Part shown: piece by piece, positions 1 through 10,394 of the stretch | Position numbering within the stretch: the first letter of the stretch is position 1 | How the letters are laid out: each line of letters opens with the position of its first letter | From: Cryptomeria japonica | Taxonomy: Eukaryota > Streptophyta > Pinopsida > Cupressales > Cupressaceae | Reading direction: 5' to 3' | Length of the DNA: 58,000 bases | Assembly (NCBI RefSeq): GCF_030272615.1 | Contig: NC_081415.1 | Location: 261,952,425 to 262,010,424 of the forward strand | Made by a program: the position numbers and the translations under genes | The notes under the pieces: model-generated | The model's input: only the letters and a program-made list of their open reading frames with translations | The model's database searches: none | What the model was told of the DNA's origin: nothing

Positions 1-395
1 AACTATATCAATCATAATCACACAACTTATGCATGGCAAGCACTAGGCAAGATGAAGAGTAGAAGTTGAATTACAAATAAACCCAACTAGTTAATTAAAA
101 GCCAACTTATACCAATTCCAAAGTTTCACAGTCAATTTTGATATCCATTTCAGTATCAGCATGAAGCTCCGTAATAAATCAACATAAAATTGACTCTAAT
201 TTGTTTTCCTAAAGAGAAGAGTCAAACTCAGGGGTACTCAATTAACTTGGAAATGAAATTGTAATTTTAATTTCAGCGTTTGGTGTTTATATCGAAAATA
301 TTGAATCAGCTAAGACATTTCATTCATTGGATCCAATCACAATTAAAGTGTACCTATTGGTCAGAATTATTAGGTTGGTGTTGTCTAGTAAAACA
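1..395. other. no gene seen; flank of the hAT-like element
   Basis: AT-rich sequence without an open frame that looks like a gene and without a repeat that I recognise. It is the left flank of the DNA transposon that begins at 404. Confidence 0.6.
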
Positions 396-403
396 ATTAA
401 ATA
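396..403. repeat. left 8-bp target-site duplication of the hAT-like element
   Basis: ATTAAATA lies directly outside the left terminal repeat and recurs at 6179-6186 directly outside the right one. Eight bases is the hAT signature. A ninth matching base (C at 404 and 6187) is ambiguous, but the 8-bp reading gives perfect 10-bp terminal inverted repeats. Confidence 0.85.
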
Positions 404-2199
404 CTATGTTACCTGGAAACGTGTTTCCGGCTTCAAGGCACCTGTTTCGGAAACCGTCCCGGTTTCGGGGACTTGGGGACAGCTGGAAACGTTTCCCAGC
501 TGTCCTCAATCCCCGAAAAATTTTGGAAACCATCCCAGAAACTCAAGGACGGTCAACATTTTCCCCAGCTCCCGTTGACTGTACTACCCCTACCCTATTC
601 AGACCCTTTTTGACCTCGTTGACCAAGGTTGACTTTTCAGTGGCTTATGTGGATGGTTGATTTATTGTGATTGTGATGTGTTATTCAGGTATGACACTTT
701 GGAGTGTGATTTAGTGAACATGATTATGCATTATTGCTTATTGATGAGTAGTTGTAAACTCTGTTTTTGCATTGTATTTATAAATGATGAAATGTTAAGT
801 TTATTTATGTGTTACTAACGATGGACTAACACATTTGCTTCATGCGCGAGTTGCTTTATGTATATGTCGTCATGTTGTGTGAAAGTGTATGGGGTGCGAG
901 GAGATGATTTTCCATCACTCATTTCGATGAGAAACGGAAAGTCACGATTCTCTTCCACCGGTGTGTTTACCATGTTTGTGTATATATATGTATGCATGGT
1001 TTGGTGATGCAGGAAATTGCAGGTACAAGGTACTGACTCCACCTGGCTCCACAGGGCTGAGCATACCTAATTAATCCGATGGAAGTGGAGGAGGTAGTTC
1101 TAAGGCCCTAATGTTAACCCTAGCCTTGTTCATTTATGAGCGTCGTCAGTTTTGTGTCTACCCTATCGGATCGCCAAGTAGGCCATCGTTCCGACGTTCG
1201 TATGTGGGTCATGTTCTTATTTGGTTTAAGTTAAATGTTGTGTGTTATGTGTCTTGTGTATTTAATTATTCTTTTCTTGAGAAGTTATAAGTAATTAATG
1301 CATGTTGTGTTTTTTTAAATGGAATTAAGGATAAATTAAATTAAGGTCTTTTTTGTGGTTAATTAGATAATCGATTATTCTTAATTGTCCAGTTAGAGTG
1401 AATATTGAATTATTAGTGAAAATTATATTATGGCTTGAGTAATTTTTTTTTATTTTTTTAAAAGAAAGAAAGTAAATCAATTTTTACTTATTAGTTATTA
1501 AATATTTTATGACTTTTGTGTTGAAAAGGAAAAGTAAAAGAATAATAGAATTTTTGAATATAGTCATGCAGATTTTTCAATTTTTATAAAAAAGTGAATT
1601 ATGCCCTAAAATTGATTTTTAAGAAAAGGGGCTTTATAATTTGGGAATTTTTGGAAAAGGGGATTCTGCTCATGCTGGAGAAAATTTCTCCTCTCTGCTG
1701 GTTATGGGGGTTTGGTGTGAACTCTGGTATCTTGGGGAGGATTGGGATGGCTCTTCTCAAATTTCCTCCAGGAAAGCTCTTGCAGGTTGGCTGCCTAGAT
1801 TCCTTTGCTTGTTCTTTTGTTTTTAAATTATCTGCAATTGTGTAATTATGTAATTGTTTGTTCCTTTCTATTGGGGCAAAATTGGATTCTTGGGTTTTGA
1901 GATTTCTCCAATTTTCTGTTTGGGAAGGAAAAAAAAATTGGACAATTATAGTATTTGAATCTTTTATTCAAACTATTTAATAACTATTGTGAATGTTTTA
2001 CCCTTCTATTGGGTTGCCAAAAATTCATACCCAGTTGTTGGGCAAAGGATTGGTATTTTATTTGTTTATGCTGCTGGAAAACTCTATTCTGGAATTTCAT
2101 TTGCAAATTTTGTTTTAAAAAAAAATCATAACTGTCTACCGAATTTTGGAGGGGAGATTGTTTAAAAAATAATAATTACAAAAAAAATTTTAAAAAAAA

Positions 2200-2338
2200 A
2201 TGGCGTGGGGGGGGCGTAGAGCCCAAACCCCACGGCGTGGGGAGAGGGCACCACAGCCATGGTGCCTCTACCCACCGTGGTGTGGAGAGGGCACCACGAT
2301 TGTGGTGTCCCCTCACCACAGTCGTGGGGGGGGAACCC
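2200..2338. repeat. GC-rich tract of two imperfect palindromes
   Basis: An island of G and C runs inside AT-rich DNA. It contains GGCACCAC...GTGGTG-type foldbacks twice in a row (about 2236-2280 and 2280-2325). The similar GC-rich junction at 3164-3210 suggests that it is the same LTR-internal module into which the TRIM inserted. Confidence 0.5.
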
Positions 2339-2348
2339 TGTTGAGACA

Positions 2349-2420
2349 TGGACCAGCTAGGGCTCGAACCTAGGACCTTCCATACGCCACTGGAGTGCTC
2401 TACCACTAAGTTACTGGCCC
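2349..2420 (-). other. tRNA-like sequence inside TRIM 3' LTR
   Basis: 72 nt on the minus strand. It has an acceptor stem GGGCCAG/CTGGTCC, a T arm CTAGG-TTCGAGC-CCTAG and a B box GGTTCGAGCCC. The D arm has decayed (AACTTAGTGGTAGAGC). The anticodon stem has a mismatch and an 8-nt loop, so a working tRNA is unlikely. Confidence 0.7.
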
Positions 2421-2525
2421 CTCTTGGACTAGTCCATTGTCGGTCCGGGTGTGGCTTATTTCCAACACCAACACCCCCCCTTAAGCCACACCTCTCGTGT
2501 GCTTGGGGCTCCTAGCCTGGACCTA

Positions 2526-2537
2526 GCTCTAATATCA
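2526..2537 (-). promoter_or_regulatory. TRIM primer binding site (initiator Met tRNA)
   Basis: TGATATTAGAGC, directly next to the LTR end CTCAACA. It differs from the usual TGGTATCAGAGC only by G-to-A and C-to-T, both plausible deaminations. Confidence 0.75.
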
Positions 2538-2547
2538 TGTTGAGACA

Positions 2548-2619
2548 TGGACCAGCTAGGACTCGAACCTAGGACCTTCCATACGCTACTGGAGTGCTCT
2601 ACCACTGAGCTACTGGCCC
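2548..2619 (-). other. tRNA-like sequence inside TRIM 5' LTR
   Basis: 72 nt, the better preserved copy. It has an acceptor stem of seven pairs (one G-U), a D arm GCTC-AGTGGTA-GAGC matching the Pol III A box, and a T arm CTAGG-TTCGAGT-CCTAG with B box GGTTCGAGTCC. The anticodon arm is irregular (8-nt loop, one mismatch). It is embedded in the LTR, so it may act as an internal Pol III promoter; that is inference. Confidence 0.75.
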
Positions 2620-2693
2620 CTCTTGGACCAATCCATTGTCGGTCCAGGTGTGGCTTATTTCCAACACCAACCCCCCCCCCAATCCTCCCCGCA

Positions 2694-3700
2694 GGTGTAT
2701 GCCGTAACCAAAATAAAAACCACATAATTCGATTTGGTATTGTTTATTTCAATTGCCAATTAAAAAAATGGTTTTCGATGGTATTAAATATGATAAGATT
2801 TATATTTATATTTATATATATATATAGGTATATGTAAGTTTATAATTTTTGAATTAATAAGAGGTTTAGTGGATATTGGATTTTTAAAATAATTTTTGGA
2901 TTTCAAATTTAATAAGTAAATATATATATAATATGTATTTTGAAATTAGTAGTATGGAAAATTAAATGTTAAAGATTGATTAGATGTAATCACAAATTAT
3001 TTTGTGAAAATGAAGTTTACATTGTTAGCCATCAATTACGTTTAGTCAATATGACTTTTATTTGAAAAGGATTATTTTGATTTAAATATTGAATTTAGTT
3101 TTCAAATGTATTTTAAATGTTATTTTCATTAACTTGAAATTTGAATGCAAATGGAAATTGCTATGGCGCAGTGAGTGGGGGGTAGGCGCAGGGGGTTAAA
3201 CCCTCCTCCCCACAGGTGTATGTCGTAACCAAAATAAAAACCATGCAGTTCGATTTGGTATTGTTTATTCTAATTGCTGATTAAAAAAATGGTTTTTGAT
3301 GGTATTAATATATGATAAGATTTATATTATTTATATATATATATATATATATAGTTATATGTAAGTTTATAATTTTTAAATTAATAAGAGGTTCAGTGGA
3401 TATTGGATTTTTTAAATAATTTTTGGATTTCGAATTTAATAAGTAAATATATATATAATATGTATTTTGAAATTAGTAGTATGGAAAATTAAATGTTAAA
3501 GGTTGATTAGATGTAATCACAAATTATTTTGTGAAAATGAAATTTACATTGTTAGCCATCAATTATGTTTAGTCGATATGACTTTTATTTGAAAAGGGTT
3601 ATTTTGATTTAAATATTGAATTTAGTTTTCAAATGTATTTTAAATATTATTTTCATTAACTTAAAATTTAAATGCAAATGGAAATTGTTATAGCCAAATT
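2694..3700 (+). repeat. tandem duplication, two units offset by 521 bp
   Basis: The stretch starting GGTGTATGCCGTAACC at 2694 recurs at 3215 (GGTGTATGTCGTAACC). Close similarity continues through the TA run and on to the AAATGGAAATTG segments near 3150 and 3680. The junction (3164-3210) is GC-rich. The duplication lies inside the solo LTR and contains no ORF. Confidence 0.85.
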
Positions 3701-6086
3701 GGATTAAATTGAAAAATTTATAATTGTTTTAAATCATGGCTTATTTAGCTTATGAGTTGTGTTTATTCTTTTTAAGGGTGTATGGTTTTTAAGTCAAGCA
3801 TTGTGCAAGTCTATTTGGGTGTATGTGTACTTAGAGCCTCTTTATGCGTTATTCCCTATTGTGGTGTTCTTATCATGAAAAAGTCAGTTATTGAAAGAGA
3901 TGCAACTAGATAACATTAGTTTTTAATTATATTTTGAGTAATCGTTATGATTCCTTAACATGGATATGTTTAGAGTGCAAGTGGTACCTGTTGAGTATGG
4001 ACTCTGATTGATGAATTTTGGTGTTGATTTGAAAGAGTATTTTCGTGTCATGATGGCATGTTGTTGAATGTAAGTCTATCGTGTAAATTAATTTGGTTAA
4101 GTTTTGATTGTGGTCGTACTTGCCTTATTTTGGTTTTGGTCTCATCTTGTGGATAGACCACTTGTTCGTTTCACACCTCTGGTGGTTTAACCTTGGTAGA
4201 AGGTTTGTATAATCAAATTGTTCTTCAGTTTTGTTTGTGAACTCCATGGGTTAGTTGGCTTTTATGTTTTTCCTTGGGGTCTTTGGAGGTTGTGTAGTGT
4301 CATAAGGAAGAGTGGCTTCTAAGTGGGAGTTGGGGCCCAAAGTGGTTGCCAGGATAACCCCTTGGAAGTTGTGTAATAAGTGATAACTTAATTAATTAAC
4401 TAGGTTTGGGTTTCAAACATTAATCAAGATTAATTGTGCCCCGCTCATGGTTGAGTGCTAGTACAGACTCAGGATGCAATGGGAAGGCCTGGAATGGCAA
4501 ACCAACTTCCTTGTATTCACGAAAGGTTTGTTGGGTCCCAAGAGTCATGGATGGGGGCCGGGGGTTCGGGAGGGACTACCAAGATAACCTAGGATGGGGG
4601 CCGTGGCCTATGGAGGCCTACCAAGATAACCCATACTAGCTATGCAATGACACTCTTCCCTTATGTTCACTAGTGTGTAGTCATGTGTTGGCTTTACTTG
4701 GAGCACTCTTGTGAGAGTCATATTTGTATGCTTTGTCTTGTGTGAGTACCTGATGTACATGTTAGATCATGTGATTCTTTGTTGTGGCTTGCTTGAGGGC
4801 CCTATTACTATCTCCTAGCATGGAGGGGTGGTTCCTTTTTGGGCCACAAGGTCGGGTGGTAGTGCCACTTTCCATTGGGTATTTTGTTTGTGCCTTCTTG
4901 AGATGGATTAGCTTTGCAAGTGCTCTAGATGTTTCTCTTGGATTCATTTCATTCCATTGTACCAGTTGGATCCTCTTTGTTTCTTTGGATCATATTTGTA
5001 TCTCTTGGACTCATATGTGGTCAGTTGTATCATTTATTATAAGTATGCCTTCATGGCAATTGTAATTTGATGTAATCATTATGTAATTTGTATGTGACTT
5101 GATGTATAAGTGCAATTGTAATACTAAGTTATCCTTGAAATATAAAAGAAATGTATTATGATGTGATTTAAACGTTAAGATTTCTCTCTTTAATTAAATC
5201 ATTGTTGTAATGTGATTGAATGTGTTAACACGAATGAAGTATAGTAATGTAATTGTTATCTTGTTCAAAGTATAAACAATCATTGAATTGTATAATTAAG
5301 TTCTTAATGGTTAAATGTATATCTTAAAAGGATTAATTGACCTTAAGGAAAGATTAGTTTATTTAAGTAATTCACGTTGGGAAACCCTTTAGGAGTTTGT
5401 GTTAAGTCTTCCGCATGTGCAACTTCAATTGCAATGTTTATCTTTTACGTTAATGTGTTCTAATTTTTATTTTTTTTAAATTGCACTCTTTTCGAGTGTT
5501 TGTAGTTGTTTCTTTTAGGGTTTCTTGGCAGGGCATTACATTGACCATCCCCGAGACAGCAAAGGATGCCCAAGCCGTCCCGAGGATGGCTAGCCATTTC
5601 CGGCTCATTCAGCAATTAAAAAAATTTGAGCAAATATAAGATTCTTGTTGTTGTTCACATTTTGAGTACCTATGCATAAATCTGAGTATTTCTTTATCCA
5701 TTTGCTGCACTGGGTATGTTGTTATCTGCTCAATATTAAGGTCAGATTTTTCTGCAATTATTTCCATGTATGCTGGAAGAGATTTTAATACTGTAACCTA
5801 TCATATATGGATGCCATAAATTATTGTTATCAATCAATGAAAAGCTGCCATTATTCAAGTCTGCATTTCAGTTGTAACATGTGCACTCTGTTCTTATATC
5901 TGAATGTTCATAGCTTAGTCTTAATCATTCAATCTGAGTGAGAATAGTTAACTTATTTTGCTGATGTATGAAAATCTTTTTGAGAACATTGAAATCAAAC
6001 ATCATCAGCAAATAATTAGAATTAGAATCAAGACTCTAATTTATAAATGTTATTATGTTGCTACTTGCTATTATTAAATTTCATTT

Positions 6087-6110
6087 TATATATATATATA
6101 TATATATATA
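6087..6110. repeat. (TA)12 microsatellite
   Basis: Pure TA repeat in the right arm of the hAT-like element, directly before the GC-rich terminus. Confidence 0.9.
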
Positions 6111-6324
6111 GCTAGCCGTCCCTATCGTCCCCTGTTCCGGGCAAAAAAAAAACGTCCCGGAAACTCGGGGTAACATAGATTAAATACCTTCCGTTGCCTT
6201 GAGATCACTAAATCTAATACGATTAAGATAGCAAGCTTGACATCAAAGAGCTATTGGTTGCAATTTTGAAGCTAGAAAGAGAAAATGTGTTTGAAATTGC
6301 AATCCATATATCTAGATTAAACCT

Positions 6325-6400
6325 GAAATCCCAATCATAACTTGGAGAGCTGGTCACAAGCTAAGAGGTCCAAGGTTCAGTCTTCACCTGGCTAAAATGT
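6325..6400 (+). repeat. possible tRNA-derived SINE head
   Basis: ATAACTTGGAGAGCTGG resembles a Pol III A box. AGGTTCAGTCTTC, about 30 bases later, resembles a B box (GGTTCRANYCC), at tRNA-like spacing. No clear 3' tail or target duplication was found. Confidence 0.4.
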
Positions 6401-6999
6401 TCAAAATAGTATTAAAGCCATTGTCATTGTTTGGCTAGGGCTATAGCTTGAATGTGAACTTGTAACATCCTCAATTAAGGCCCAAAAAACATTTTAAATA
6501 TTTAAAGCTCTATTCCAATGCAACTCGGAAGTAGAAATTGACAGAATTGTTTGGTATCATGATTTTTATTTTAAATGTGTTAGCTAGAAATTAAAAGAAA
6601 ATTTAATCTATGCATTATTTTATCAAGATGTGTAGACAGGACTTATTATGAAATATTGGTTTATATGGATTATGTAATTTTGATGAACACGTACTTAAAA
6701 TGTCTTGTCTAAATGTGAGATAACAAGTTCATGGGAGGTAGGTTAATAAAGAGGGAAAAAAAATGAATCAAGCAAGCTAATAGCCCCAGTCCATGCAGAT
6801 TCCCAACTTCCTTTTGGATTGCAATTTTTCATGTGCATATTGGTGTTGTGGATTTTGTGGATCTTAGTGTGGTCCTTTTGCACTTTGGTGTGTATGTCAC
6901 TTATGTGCACACCCTTTATTAATTGAGATAAAGCTATGCAATTTTATTAAAGGAATTGGAAGAATGAAAAAAAGGGTTGCTAAAAGGATGGCATAGCAC
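6401..6999. other. no gene seen
   Basis: AT-rich filler between the SINE-like head and the LINE remnant. No feature was recognised. Confidence 0.5.
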
Positions 7000-7002
7000 T
7001 TT

Positions 7003-8230
7003 TTGCATAAAAAGATAAAGTGTGTTAAGTTAGCAATACTTTTTTCAGACGTGCTAAAGCTGAAGGTGAGCAGGGGCATAGCTAGGGTTCAGGGGCAACA
7101 AGGAAAACATAGCAGCAGTACAACAGTAGTTCATGGCAGTGAAGGTTTAGTGTTTAGGGAAAGAGATGATTCATTTGCAGCTGCTGATAGTGATGGAAAA
7201 GGGAATCATCTTTCTTCATTTTATCCTTGTCAGCATGGTATTAAGGTGGTGAAGCATGGTGATTGGGTTAAAGATTTAATGGCAAAATCTGTTGGATTGA
7301 AAATTCTTGGTGAGAGGTAAAGGCAACTTTAGTTCTTGTCCTTTCTCCACCTTAGTTGTTGAAGCCTCTCCTAGTGCTTCCTCCTGATGGTGTGGTCTTG
7401 CAAAATGTAAAGCAGCATGAAGACAACATGATCTACACTGGGTGCAAAAATATGCCTAACCTGTTTCTTGTATGCGTAAAATTTGTAAAGTTCTACTCCC
7501 AATGGCTAAGGAGGGTCCCCATATTCTGGCATGCACAAAAATGGTTGCAAATATCAGAAATATTAAGGATGTTGGGGTTGCAGACTGACGTAAGGAGGTG
7601 TTGCATGGTTCTCTGTCCAAGGATTCTATGGGTTCTCTCTTGCAGGAAGGGCTTTTTGGAGAAAGGTAGGGCAAAGGTGTTTTCAGTGGATAGAGCCCTG
7701 GAGCCAGGAGATATCTCTCCTTCAGAGGATGGTAGGTGGCCTGTTTCTCTAGCTATAGGGAACTTTCCTCTTAAACTTGTTGCTTGTCCCTCTAAACTGA
7801 TTCATCTTGACAAGTGTGTTGCTGAGGTGACTTCAGTGATTGGAGCTTGTTCCCTCATTTGTCATTTTATCACAAAGTTGTGTGCAAATGAAATTTTCAA
7901 GTGGACTGAGCTTGAGAAATTTCCCTGCCTCTTCTTTCTAAAGGTTTTCTTCTTCTTCAGTTCCATTCAGTTGAAGATAATGGCCCATGATTCTGGGAGA
8001 GGCACAGTTCGTTTATGTGTTCTTGGCAGCCTTTCTTTGATCCTGAAAAGTTGTCATCTTCAAGGGTTTCTTTTCAGATCCACCTTTGCAATGTTCCTGT
8101 AATTTGTTGATCTGCCAATTTTATTCAAATACTGGCTGAAAAGATTCGGGTCTTTGTCAAATGCAACCCTGTTCTCAATGGATCTATGAGTAGCTTTGCC
8201 AGGGTCTATGTGTATGTTGACATTTCTTGC
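7003..8230 (+). pseudogene. LINE ORF1 remnant, 5' part (DUF4283 region)
   Basis: The protein resembles the nucleic-acid-binding ORF1 of plant L1-type LINEs. Reading across frames, 7800-7965 gives the N-terminal half of DUF4283 (CVAEVTSVIGA...FITKLCANEIFKW). After a frameshift near 7965 it continues as VEDNGP-stop-FWERH, then ...FDPEK...QIHLCNVPV and FARVYVYVDIS up to 8230. The pattern 'GPWFW ... FDP ... W-R-LPxLP ... FAR-VxxDIS' is the standard DUF4283 core. Several in-frame stops (one at the GPW tryptophan) and the frame change show that it is dead. The first part (7003-7320, 105 codons open) is not recognisable by itself. It is cut by the solo LTR at 8231 and resumes at 9472. No reverse transcriptase follows. 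Confidence 0.65.
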
Positions 8231-9466
8231 TGTAAAGCGGAAAAAAATCGAACCCTAGTTGCTCTCCCCTCTTCCAACTCCAAGGAGAGAGAAAGGAGGT
8301 TACTAGGATTGACGGTTTTCACTTAGGGGAGACTTTACATTCAAAAGAGGGGTTGAAACCCACAAGATCTAATCCTACACAATGCAAGATTGGATTCTAA
8401 ATGAGTTTCAAGGGTTAAGACAGCAAGGCTACCCTCTTTTGTAAAGAATGTAGATAGAATGATTAAGCTAGGAATGCATAGAAAGTGAGAAAGATTCGCT
8501 TATAAATTGAGATAGGGATATAGGATGAAGTTGCGGACCTGGAATTTGCAGTAAAATGTCAAGACGGCGCTGTCCTGCAAATTTGAGCAAAAGTTGACAG
8601 GACGATGGCGCCCGGCGTGCACACGATGCTCCGAAAAATCCGCGAAACGAAGGGGGATCTGTTCGTCTCTGCACAAGGATTCCAGATCTTCAATTACAGC
8701 TGCGTACCTGCAACCTACACACAGAAAAGCGAAGACGATTCAGGGGTTAGGGATTAGGGGTTTGCCCTTAGGTCAAACCCCAATTTTGGAATTAACCAAG
8801 AAATGAGAAATGCTGTAAATGTAAATGATTGTAATGTAAAACAAGTACTAGTACCTTGTTGTAAGGATGTTTGTATCCTTATATGCGAAGGTATAGATGT
8901 TGTTGTATGTTGTATGTTGTATGTTGTATGTTGTAAGTGATCTCCTCTTCAATGGTTGAATCCTTGTCTTGAATGCAACACTTAGCCTTGAATGGAGACT
9001 TAGAATGATCAATTGCTTGAAGGAATGCTTGAATGCTTGAATGCTTGAATGTTTGAATATCGTTTCCGTGTCTTGTAAACATTTGTCCTTCCTCCTCAAA
9101 TGGGAGAGGAAATGTAGTTTATATACTTGTCAATTAGGGCTGATAGACTGATTTTTCCGACCTTGGGCCGACAAGGAAAGAGTATTTTCCAATTTGCAAA
9201 CATAAAGACCCGAAGCCCCATAGGAGACCGGGCCCAAAATAGGGCCAGGGACCAAGGCGCTGGGCGCCATGGTCCTGGGGGGCGCCCTGGTCCCACCTCC
9301 CGGGACAGCTGGGTGCAAGGAGGGATCAGGCAGGGTGCTGGAAAAAATGCAGTTTTTGATGCCGTGGACAAGTTTCGGGGTCTCCATTCAGGTTCCGTGT
9401 TGCATCGCCATCGTGAAGACCCAAATGCGGTCGAAATTGCAAGTGTCACAATTTTAGGACGCTACA
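8231..9466 (-). mobile_element. solo LTR (family with GGGCGCCATGGTCC), inserted in the LINE
   Basis: It begins TGTAAAGCGG and ends ACGCTACA, with the perfect 5-bp duplication CTTGC at 8226-8230 and 9467-9471. A TATA-like GTATATAAAC reads on the minus strand (about 9118-9128), so the LTR is on the minus strand with U3 at the right. It contains the GC-rich stretch GCTGGGCGCCATGGTCC (9260-9276) and the segment GTCAAACCCCAATTTTGGAATTAACC (about 8772-8797), both shared with the LTR at about 43.8-45.1 kb. No primer site or internal region is attached, so it is a solo LTR. Frames inside it are not genes. Confidence 0.88.
8893..8937. repeat. short tandem repeat (TTGTATG)n
   Basis: About five copies of a 7-bp unit inside the solo LTR. 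A second one, (GAATGCTT)n, lies at 9022-9058. Both are in the R/U3 part of the LTR. Confidence 0.85.
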
Positions 9467-9471
9467 CTTGC

Positions 9472-10320
9472 CCTATTATTCAAGCCACTCACATTCTTTA
9501 TTTTCACGGTGCCTGGCTTCAGTTCATGAATTTTGAAACGTTGCCTTTTAGGTGTTTCCACTGCAATCAGATTGGGTAAAAGGTGTTTGAACGCACATCC
9601 TCTGAGAAACCAAAGTAGAGTTCATTCAACCTGCAGAAATGGGTGCCAAATAAGGAGGAACCTGATGGAGACTTTTTATAGTGGAACCTTGGTTGTTTTT
9701 TGGCTTCTCAAGAATCTGTGCTTATTGGGGAGCATCAGGATCCCCCCTTTGGTTTGTGCAGTGGATCTAGGTGGCTGTTTCAGATGGAGGTGCAGATCAG
9801 GAGAGAAGATAGTTTGCTTCTTCAAGACTTCCCTTGAGAGCAGGATGTTTTGGATTGCTTGGGAGGAATTGCCTCAATGGAGAGGCTGCCTGTTGTGGAT
9901 AAGCCCAAGAAGTGGGCAAGGCTGGGAATTGGAAGTGGAGAGACTCTAGTTGGAAGCCCAAAAAGTGATTGATAAGGGTTCTTAGTGAACTATACAGAAA
10001 CTACTCTCCCACAGAAACAAGGGGGCAATTCTTGCAAATCAGCTCCAAGCTTTTCAGGCCTTGCTTATGGATGGGGTGGATAGGAATTCTGTCATTGGTT
10101 GGGCTCACTTTGCCCCTTCCCATCAAACAGTTGCATATCAAGGAAGTTGTGGAAGACTTCATCTTGTAAGTGTAAATAAAGTGAATTCATGTATTGTATA
10201 TTGTAACTGGCTTAAAGCCAAGTGATGTAATCTTGTAACTCATAAGAAAGATATTGAAAAAATATTGGCGGGTAATCCATTGATGTAATGTAATATTTAT
10301 AATATACAACAAAAAGAAAA
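9472..10320 (+). pseudogene. LINE ORF1 remnant, 3' part (zinc knuckle)
   Basis: If the LTR and one CTTGC are removed, the frame runs from VYVYVDISC straight into PIIQATHIL without a shift. It then reads WLQFMNFETLPFRCFHCNQIG, which is the end of DUF4283 followed by the start of a CCHC zinc knuckle (C-X2-C present, then a stop). Beyond 9580 the frame is interrupted repeatedly; a proline/glycine-poor region continues to about 10180 and the sequence becomes AT-rich near 10320. No endonuclease or reverse transcriptase was seen, so this is ORF1 only. Confidence 0.6.
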
Positions 10321-10394
10321 ATTGGGTTGCATTTTAGTGGGTATGTTACAGACATTAGGATGACGGTTGTAAATAGCAATCAATGTTTCTCGAT

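Larger units (their letters stand above)
2339..2666 (-). mobile_element. TRIM (miniature LTR retroelement) with tRNA-like LTRs
   Basis: Two direct repeats of 129 bp (2339-2467 and 2538-2666), read on the minus strand as TGTTGGAAAT...CTCAACA, flank only about 70 bp. The upstream repeat is followed at once by TGATATTAGAGC, a 10/12 match to the initiator-Met primer site TGGTATCAGAGC. The downstream repeat is preceded by the purine run AAGGGGGGG. This is the complete plan of a TRIM: LTR, primer site, polypurine tract, LTR, with no coding space. AACCC occurs at 2334-2338 and at 2669-2673, a likely target duplication offset by 2 bp on one side. Each LTR contains a 72-nt tRNA-shaped sequence, comparable in principle to the 5S rRNA module of Cassandra TRIMs. 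The copy is old, with many transitions between its two LTRs. Confidence 0.82.
580..5540 (+). mobile_element. large solo LTR, chromovirus (Tekay/Del-like) type
   Basis: It begins TGTACTACCCC and ends GGGCATTACA, the end style of plant Tekay/Del chromovirus LTRs. The 5-bp duplication TTGAC stands at 575-579 and 5541-5545. No protein-coding frame, primer site or second terminal repeat was found between the ends, so a solo LTR left by LTR-LTR recombination is the simplest reading. A length near 4.96 kb is large and includes a TRIM insertion (2339-2666) and a 521-bp internal duplication (2694-3700). Orientation is inferred from the GGCAGGGCATTACA-type 3' end. A heavily deleted whole element cannot be excluded. 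Confidence 0.7.
404..6178. mobile_element. non-autonomous hAT-like DNA transposon, split by a nested solo LTR
   Basis: The ends are CTATGTTACC at 404-413 and its exact complement GGTAACATAG at 6169-6178, flanked by the same 8-bp direct repeat. Inside the ends both arms are GC-rich and full of short GGAAAC / GTTTCC and TCCCCGA / TCGGGGA motifs (about 413-560 and 5546-6170), like the subterminal transposase-binding repeats of hAT elements. No transposase frame is present. Once the nested LTR at 580-5540 and one copy of its target duplication are removed, the element is only about 0.8 kb, so it is a short non-autonomous copy that an autonomous relative must have moved. Family assignment rests on the 8-bp duplication and arm structure, not on a protein. 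Confidence 0.8.

Noticed and set aside
396-404. 9-bp target duplication indicating a Mutator-like element
   Set aside because: With 9 bp the terminal repeats become unequal by one base; the 8-bp reading gives perfect ends, and the arms look hAT-like.
2349-2619. Two tRNA genes
   Set aside because: The anticodon arms are defective and both copies lie at the same place in TRIM LTRs, so they are element parts rather than tRNA genes.
4436-5065. Frames of 67 and 93 codons
   Set aside because: They lie inside the large solo LTR, with no similarity to a known protein and no conserved start.
9127-9579. 150-codon frame
   Set aside because: It runs from solo-LTR sequence across the target duplication; only its last 35 or so codons (from the LTR end) are LINE coding sequence.
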